DNA of 27,547 nucleotides from Bacteroidaceae bacterium (GTDB lineage Bacteria > Bacteroidota > Bacteroidia > Bacteroidales > Bacteroidaceae), in contig CAADWS010000092.1 of assembly GCA_900752815.1 (NCBI GenBank), positions 1 through 27,547 on the forward strand, given 5' to 3'. Each line of letters opens with the position of its first letter. Position 1 is the stretch's first letter. Below the pieces are notes generated by a model. It made no database searches. It had not been told where the DNA came from and saw only the letters and a list, made by a program, of their open reading frames with translations. Both the position numbers and the translations under genes were made by a program. Below are positions 24,482 through 27,547 of the stretch, piece by piece.

Positions 24482-25771
24482 ATGGAAAAACTGCTCCACT
24501 ACGTATGGCAGCACAAGCTGTTCCCCCTCGCTCCGCTCACCACGAGCTGCGGATGGAGCGTAGAGGTCATCGATCCGGGTCTGCACAATCCGCACGCAGG
24601 CCCCGACTTCTTCAACGCCAAGGTCAAAATCGACGGCACCCTGTGGGTGGGCAACGTCGAGGTGCATGAACGCGCCTCCGACTGGTTCCGCCACCACCAC
24701 GACACCGACGCCGCCTATGCCAACGTCATCCTCCACGTGGTGGGCACGGCCGACTGCGACATTCCCGCCGCTTCCGGCCGCCTGCTGCCCCAGCTCGTCC
24801 TGCCCGTGCCCGATTACGTGGCCCGCAATTACCGCGAACTGCTCGAGGAAGCCAGCTATCCGCCCTGCTACCACATCATTCCCCGCGTGCCCACCGTCAC
24901 CGCCCACAGCTGGCTGAGTGCGCTCACGGCCGAAAGGCTACAGGAAAAAACGGAGCGCATCGGGCAGTGGCTGGAACGCACCGGCGGCGACTGGGAACGC
25001 TGCTTCTTCATCACCCTGGCACGCAGCTTCGGTTTCGGCACCAATGCCGAAGCCTTCGAGGAATGGGCCGCGCACATCCCCGTCATGGCCATCGGCAAGC
25101 ACCGCGACAATCTTTTCCAGATTGAAGCCTTCTTCTTCGGCCAGGCCGGACTGCTCGATGACAGCATCGTGCCGCCCGAACGACGCGACGGCCACTTCCT
25201 CCAGCTCCAGCAGGAATACCGCTATCTGGCCCATAAGTTCTCACTCACGCCCATGGATGCCGGCCGCTGGCGGTTTCTGCGGCTCCGGCCGCAAAACTTC
25301 CCCCACGTGCGCCTGGCACAGCTGGCACAGCTCTACTACAGCCAGCGCGTCACCTTCTCCCGCCTGCTCGAAGCCGGCGGCATCGACGACTGCAGCGCCC
25401 TGTTCAACGTGGGCGTCACTCCCTACTGGGAAACTCACTACACCTTCGGCGACGAAAGCACGGCCCACGCCAAGAGGTTGCAGCCGGCATCGGTGCGCCT
25501 GCTGCTCATCAACACCGTAACGCCCCTGCTCTTTGCCTACGGACGCTACACCTTCGACGAGGAGCGCTGCGAAAAGGCCTTTGCCCTGCTCGAAGCGCTG
25601 CCCGCCGAGCAGAACTTCATCACCCGCAGCTGGCAGAAGGCCGGACTCCACGCCGACAATGCCGCCGACAGCCAGGCCCTCATCCAGCTGCGCCACAACT
25701 ATTGCGACCGCAAGGACTGCCTGCGCTGCCGCTTCGGCTGCGAATATCTCCGGCAGTCCTCATTCACCTGA
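24482..25771 (+). CDS. DUF2851 family protein
   Basis: This 429-residue cytoplasmic protein matches the Bacteroidetes family DUF2851, whose function is unknown. Conserved features are MEKLLHYVWQHKLF at the start, GPDFFNAKVKIDGTLWVGNVEVHERASDW (about residues 40-67, a beta-rich segment with acidic residues and His that recalls nuclease-like folds) and a C-terminal cysteine cluster C408-X4-C-X2-C-X3-C (C408, C413, C416, C420) that could hold zinc or an iron-sulfur cluster. The ATG at 24474 is out of frame, so 24482 is the start. It is first in an operon with a thioesterase (22-bp gap) and dprA. A DNA-related role is conceivable from the company of dprA but is inference only. Confidence 0.88.
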   Translation: MEKLLHYVWQHKLFPLAPLTTSCGWSVEVIDPGLHNPHAGPDFFNAKVKIDGTLWVGNVEVHERASDWFRHHHDTDAAYANVILHVVGTADCDIPAASGRLLPQLVLPVPDYVARNYRELLEEASYPPCYHIIPRVPTVTAHSWLSALTAERLQEKTERIGQWLERTGGDWERCFFITLARSFGFGTNAEAFEEWAAHIPVMAIGKHRDNLFQIEAFFFGQAGLLDDSIVPPERRDGHFLQLQQEYRYLAHKFSLTPMDAGRWRFLRLRPQNFPHVRLAQLAQLYYSQRVTFSRLLEAGGIDDCSALFNVGVTPYWETHYTFGDESTAHAKRLQPASVRLLLINTVTPLLFAYGRYTFDEERCEKAFALLEALPAEQNFITRSWQKAGLHADNAADSQALIQLRHNYCDRKDCLRCRFGCEYLRQSSFT

Positions 25772-25793
25772 TTCATTCCTTTTTTTACTCCTC

Positions 25794-26207
25794 ATGTCTA
25801 TGGAATACATTTTCGACCTCACCCTGAAAGTACGCGACTACGAATGCGACCTGCAAGGCATCGTCAACAATGCCAACTACCAGCACTACACGGAACACAC
25901 GCGCCACGAATTCCTGCGTTCGGAAGGCATCAGCTTTGCCGACCTGCACAACCGGGGCATCGACGCCGTCGTGGCACGGCTGCAGATGGCTTTCAAGACA
26001 CCGCTGCGCAGCGGTGACGAGTTCGTCTCCCGCCTGGCCCTCCGCAAGGAAGGCATCAAGTTTGTCTTTATCCAGGACATCTTCCGCCTGCCCGACCTGA
26101 AACCGGTGCTCCGCTCCACGGTCGAAACCGTGTGCCTCGTCAACGGCCGCCTCTCCGACTGCGAAGAACTCAACACGGCCTTCGCCAAATATCTGCACAC
26201 CACATGA
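25794..26207 (+). CDS. hotdog-fold acyl-CoA thioesterase (YbgC/4HBT-like)
   Basis: This 137-residue protein is a single hotdog domain. The active-site segment is D19-LQGIVNNANYQHYTEH, matching the YbgC-type pattern of an Asp followed by G-V-N-N-x-x-Y; the central strand pair contains MAFKTPLRSGDEF and FVFIQDIFRL. It probably hydrolyses acyl-CoA or 4-hydroxybenzoyl-CoA-type thioesters in the cytoplasm. Two ATGs are possible, 25794 (MSMEYIF) and 25800 (MEYIF). Its stop overlaps the dprA start (ATGA), so the two are translationally coupled. Confidence 0.85.
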   Translation: MSMEYIFDLTLKVRDYECDLQGIVNNANYQHYTEHTRHEFLRSEGISFADLHNRGIDAVVARLQMAFKTPLRSGDEFVSRLALRKEGIKFVFIQDIFRLPDLKPVLRSTVETVCLVNGRLSDCEELNTAFAKYLHTT

Positions 26208-27292
26208 ACGAATTGCTCCATGCGCTCACACTGAGCCGGCTGCCCGGCATCGGCGTCATGACCGCCCTGCAACTCTACCGCCATTACGGTTCGGCACAGG
26301 AAGTCTACGCCTGCCGCAGCGAACTCAAGGGACGGGCCGCAACAGCCTTCGCCCGCTGGGAGGAAACCAGAGCCCGCGCCGAAGCGGAACTCGAATTTTG
26401 CGAACGGCAAGGCATCAGCGCGCTTCCTCTCCAGGCTGCCGACTATCCGCAACGCCTGCGCGACTGTCCCGACGCTCCGCTGGTGCTTTTCCGCCGGGGA
26501 AACGCCAATTTAAATAATATTCACACTTTAGCCATAGTCGGCACCCGCAGAATTACTGAATACGGAAAATCATTCTGTCAAGAATTTATCACAGATATAG
26601 CCCGTATTATTCCTGATTGTCTTATCGTTAGCGGTCTTGCCTATGGCGTTGACATCCACGCGCACAGGGCTTGTTTGAAAAATTCTTTGCCGACGGTCGG
26701 CGTACTGGCTCACGGACTCGACCAAATCTACCCTTCTTCCCACCGCGCCACGGCTGAAGAGATGCTGAAGCACGGAGCACTCGTCACCGAATACATGTCG
26801 CAGACTTTTCCGGACAAGGGGAACTTCGTTCAGCGCAACCGCATCATAGCCGGCATGGCGGATGCCACCCTCGTCGTCGAGAGTGCCGACAAGGGAGGCG
26901 CGCTCATCACCGCCCGCCTGGCCGACGAATACCATCGCGAGGTGTTTGCCTTGCCGGGACGCATCAGCGACCCTTACTCCCGCGGCTGCAACGCCCTCAT
27001 CCGCGACAATCGTGCACGCCTCCTCACCAGCGCCGCCGACCTGGCCGAAACACTGCGCTGGGCGACGGCCGGCAAAACGGCAGCGCCCGTGCAGCGCGAA
27101 CTCTTTCCCGAACTCACCCCCGAAGAGGAAACGCTCTGCCGCCTGCTCGGCCAGGCCGAATCCGTCGGCATCAACCGCCTGGTCATCGAAAGCAACCTGC
27201 CCTTCCAGCAGGTCAGCTCGCTGCTTTTCGAACTCGAACTGAAAGGCGTGGTCAAACCGCTCGTCGGCGGACAGTACCGCTTGCTCCGCTGA
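26204..27292 (+). CDS. dprA: DNA processing protein DprA
   Basis: This 362-residue protein loads RecA on incoming single-stranded DNA during natural transformation. The N-terminal helical SAM-like domain contains LSRLPGIGVMTALQLYRHYGS. The Rossmann core has the DprA signatures LAIVGTRR, VSGLAYGVDIHAHRACL, VGVLAHGLDQIYPSSHR, FPDKGNFVQRNRIIAGM and the ssDNA-binding KGGALITARLADEY. The C-terminal winged helix (LVIESNLPFQQVSSLLFELELKGVV) is complete. The start is the ATG overlapping the thioesterase stop; reading further upstream would use shadow sequence. A stretch at about 26505-26690 is unusually AT-rich (49 of 120 bases G or C in 26521-26640, against 40 of 60 in 26401-26460) while the protein stays conserved. 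Confidence 0.95.
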   Translation: MNELLHALTLSRLPGIGVMTALQLYRHYGSAQEVYACRSELKGRAATAFARWEETRARAEAELEFCERQGISALPLQAADYPQRLRDCPDAPLVLFRRGNANLNNIHTLAIVGTRRITEYGKSFCQEFITDIARIIPDCLIVSGLAYGVDIHAHRACLKNSLPTVGVLAHGLDQIYPSSHRATAEEMLKHGALVTEYMSQTFPDKGNFVQRNRIIAGMADATLVVESADKGGALITARLADEYHREVFALPGRISDPYSRGCNALIRDNRARLLTSAADLAETLRWATAGKTAAPVQRELFPELTPEEETLCRLLGQAESVGINRLVIESNLPFQQVSSLLFELELKGVVKPLVGGQYRLLR

Positions 27293-27312
27293 CTCCCACT
27301 GACAGATTTCTC

Positions 27313-27368
27313 CACACGGCGAAACGGATTTTCCCGACAGGATTCCGTTTCGCCGTGTGCCTGTTTTA
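27313..27368 (+). terminator. rho-independent terminator of the dprA operon
   Basis: CACACGGCGAAACGGA (27313-27328) pairs perfectly with 27344-27359 over 16 bp around a 15-nt loop, followed by CCTGTTTT. It starts 20 bp after the dprA stop. Confidence 0.88.
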
Positions 27369-27456
27369 TCTCCTTTCCCCGTTCACATTCGCTTACCCGG
27401 CCGGCCACGGCTGCAAGGGCGGGACGGCAAAATGAAAGCCGTCCGCCACACTGCCC

Positions 27457-27547
27457 ACACAGAAGTACTGACTGTTTTTACGAAAGTAAGGATAGAAATT
27501 TCTAAAGTACCAACTGTTTTTTCTAAAGTACTGACTGTTTTCACGAA
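27457..27547. repeat. array R5: at least four 21-bp tiles, all +, truncated by the window edge
   Basis: Tiles start at 27457, 27478, 27499 and 27520, and 27541-27547 (TCACGAA) looks like the start of a fifth + tile. Left words are ACACAGAAGTA, TTACGAAAGTA, TTTCTAAAGTA and TTTCTAAAGTA; right words are CTGACTGTTT, AGGATAGAAA, CCAACTGTTT and CTGACTGTTT. Lattice points 27467, 27488, 27509 and 27530 are exactly 21 bp apart. The AGGATAGAAA tile followed by a TTTCTAAAGTA tile also occurs in R2. It lies about 90 bp past the dprA terminator; the sequence between shows nothing. Confidence 0.92.

Overview
The window looks like GC-rich Bacteroidales chromosome, most likely Prevotellaceae. Reasons: several genes are Bacteroidetes-type families (DUF2723, DUF2851, an exported protein with a type IX secretion tail, a PorT-like outer-membrane barrel). 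Genes and the tRNA are preceded by the Bacteroidetes -7 promoter box TAnnTTTG, often with TTG or TTTG 19-20 bp upstream. Shine-Dalgarno signals are poor. No phage, IS element or CRISPR array is visible.

Layout. 1-573: a possible gene tail, repeat array R1 and a terminator. 574-4819 (minus): a DUF2723 membrane glycosyltransferase-like protein and a polysaccharide deacetylase. 4959-9601: a histidine kinase and sigma-54 response regulator (minus), divergent from a TolC-type channel (plus). The gap between them holds a sigma-54 promoter, two pairs of palindromic operators and array R2. 9779-10453: a LolD/MacB-type ATPase. 10764-12677 (minus): an exported heparinase II/III-like protein. 13063-13134: tRNA-Gln(TTG) with its own promoter and terminator. 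13328-13861: a YgjP-type metallopeptidase. 14011-16353: a multidomain secreted protein. 16354-16803: terminator, array R3 and the purD promoter. 16804-21152 (plus): purD, an unknown membrane protein, a YqaA-like protein, and znuA-znuC-like genes without a permease. 21153-21512: array R4, a two-way terminator and a candidate small RNA. 21513-22178 (minus): outer-membrane barrel. 22388-24223 (minus): DEAD-box RNA helicase. 24482-27292 (plus): DUF2851, thioesterase and dprA, followed by a terminator and array R5, which runs off the right edge.

The most unusual content is an interspersed repeat family with five arrays (R1-R5) in 27.5 kb, all between genes. Each array is a gap-free row of 21-bp tiles. 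Tiles occur in either orientation, yet every centre falls on an exact 21-bp lattice: all 17 measured intervals are 21 bp, including across orientation flips. Tiles share a GTA core and use a small set of interchangeable left and right words. I do not recognise the family. The second notable system is the two-component/sigma-54 circuit: four copies of GTGCG-N4-CGCAC in two pairs, each pair also at 21-bp spacing, flank array R2 almost symmetrically and lie upstream of a near-consensus sigma-54 promoter for the tolC-like gene.

Family assignments rest on motifs read by eye; no database search was possible.
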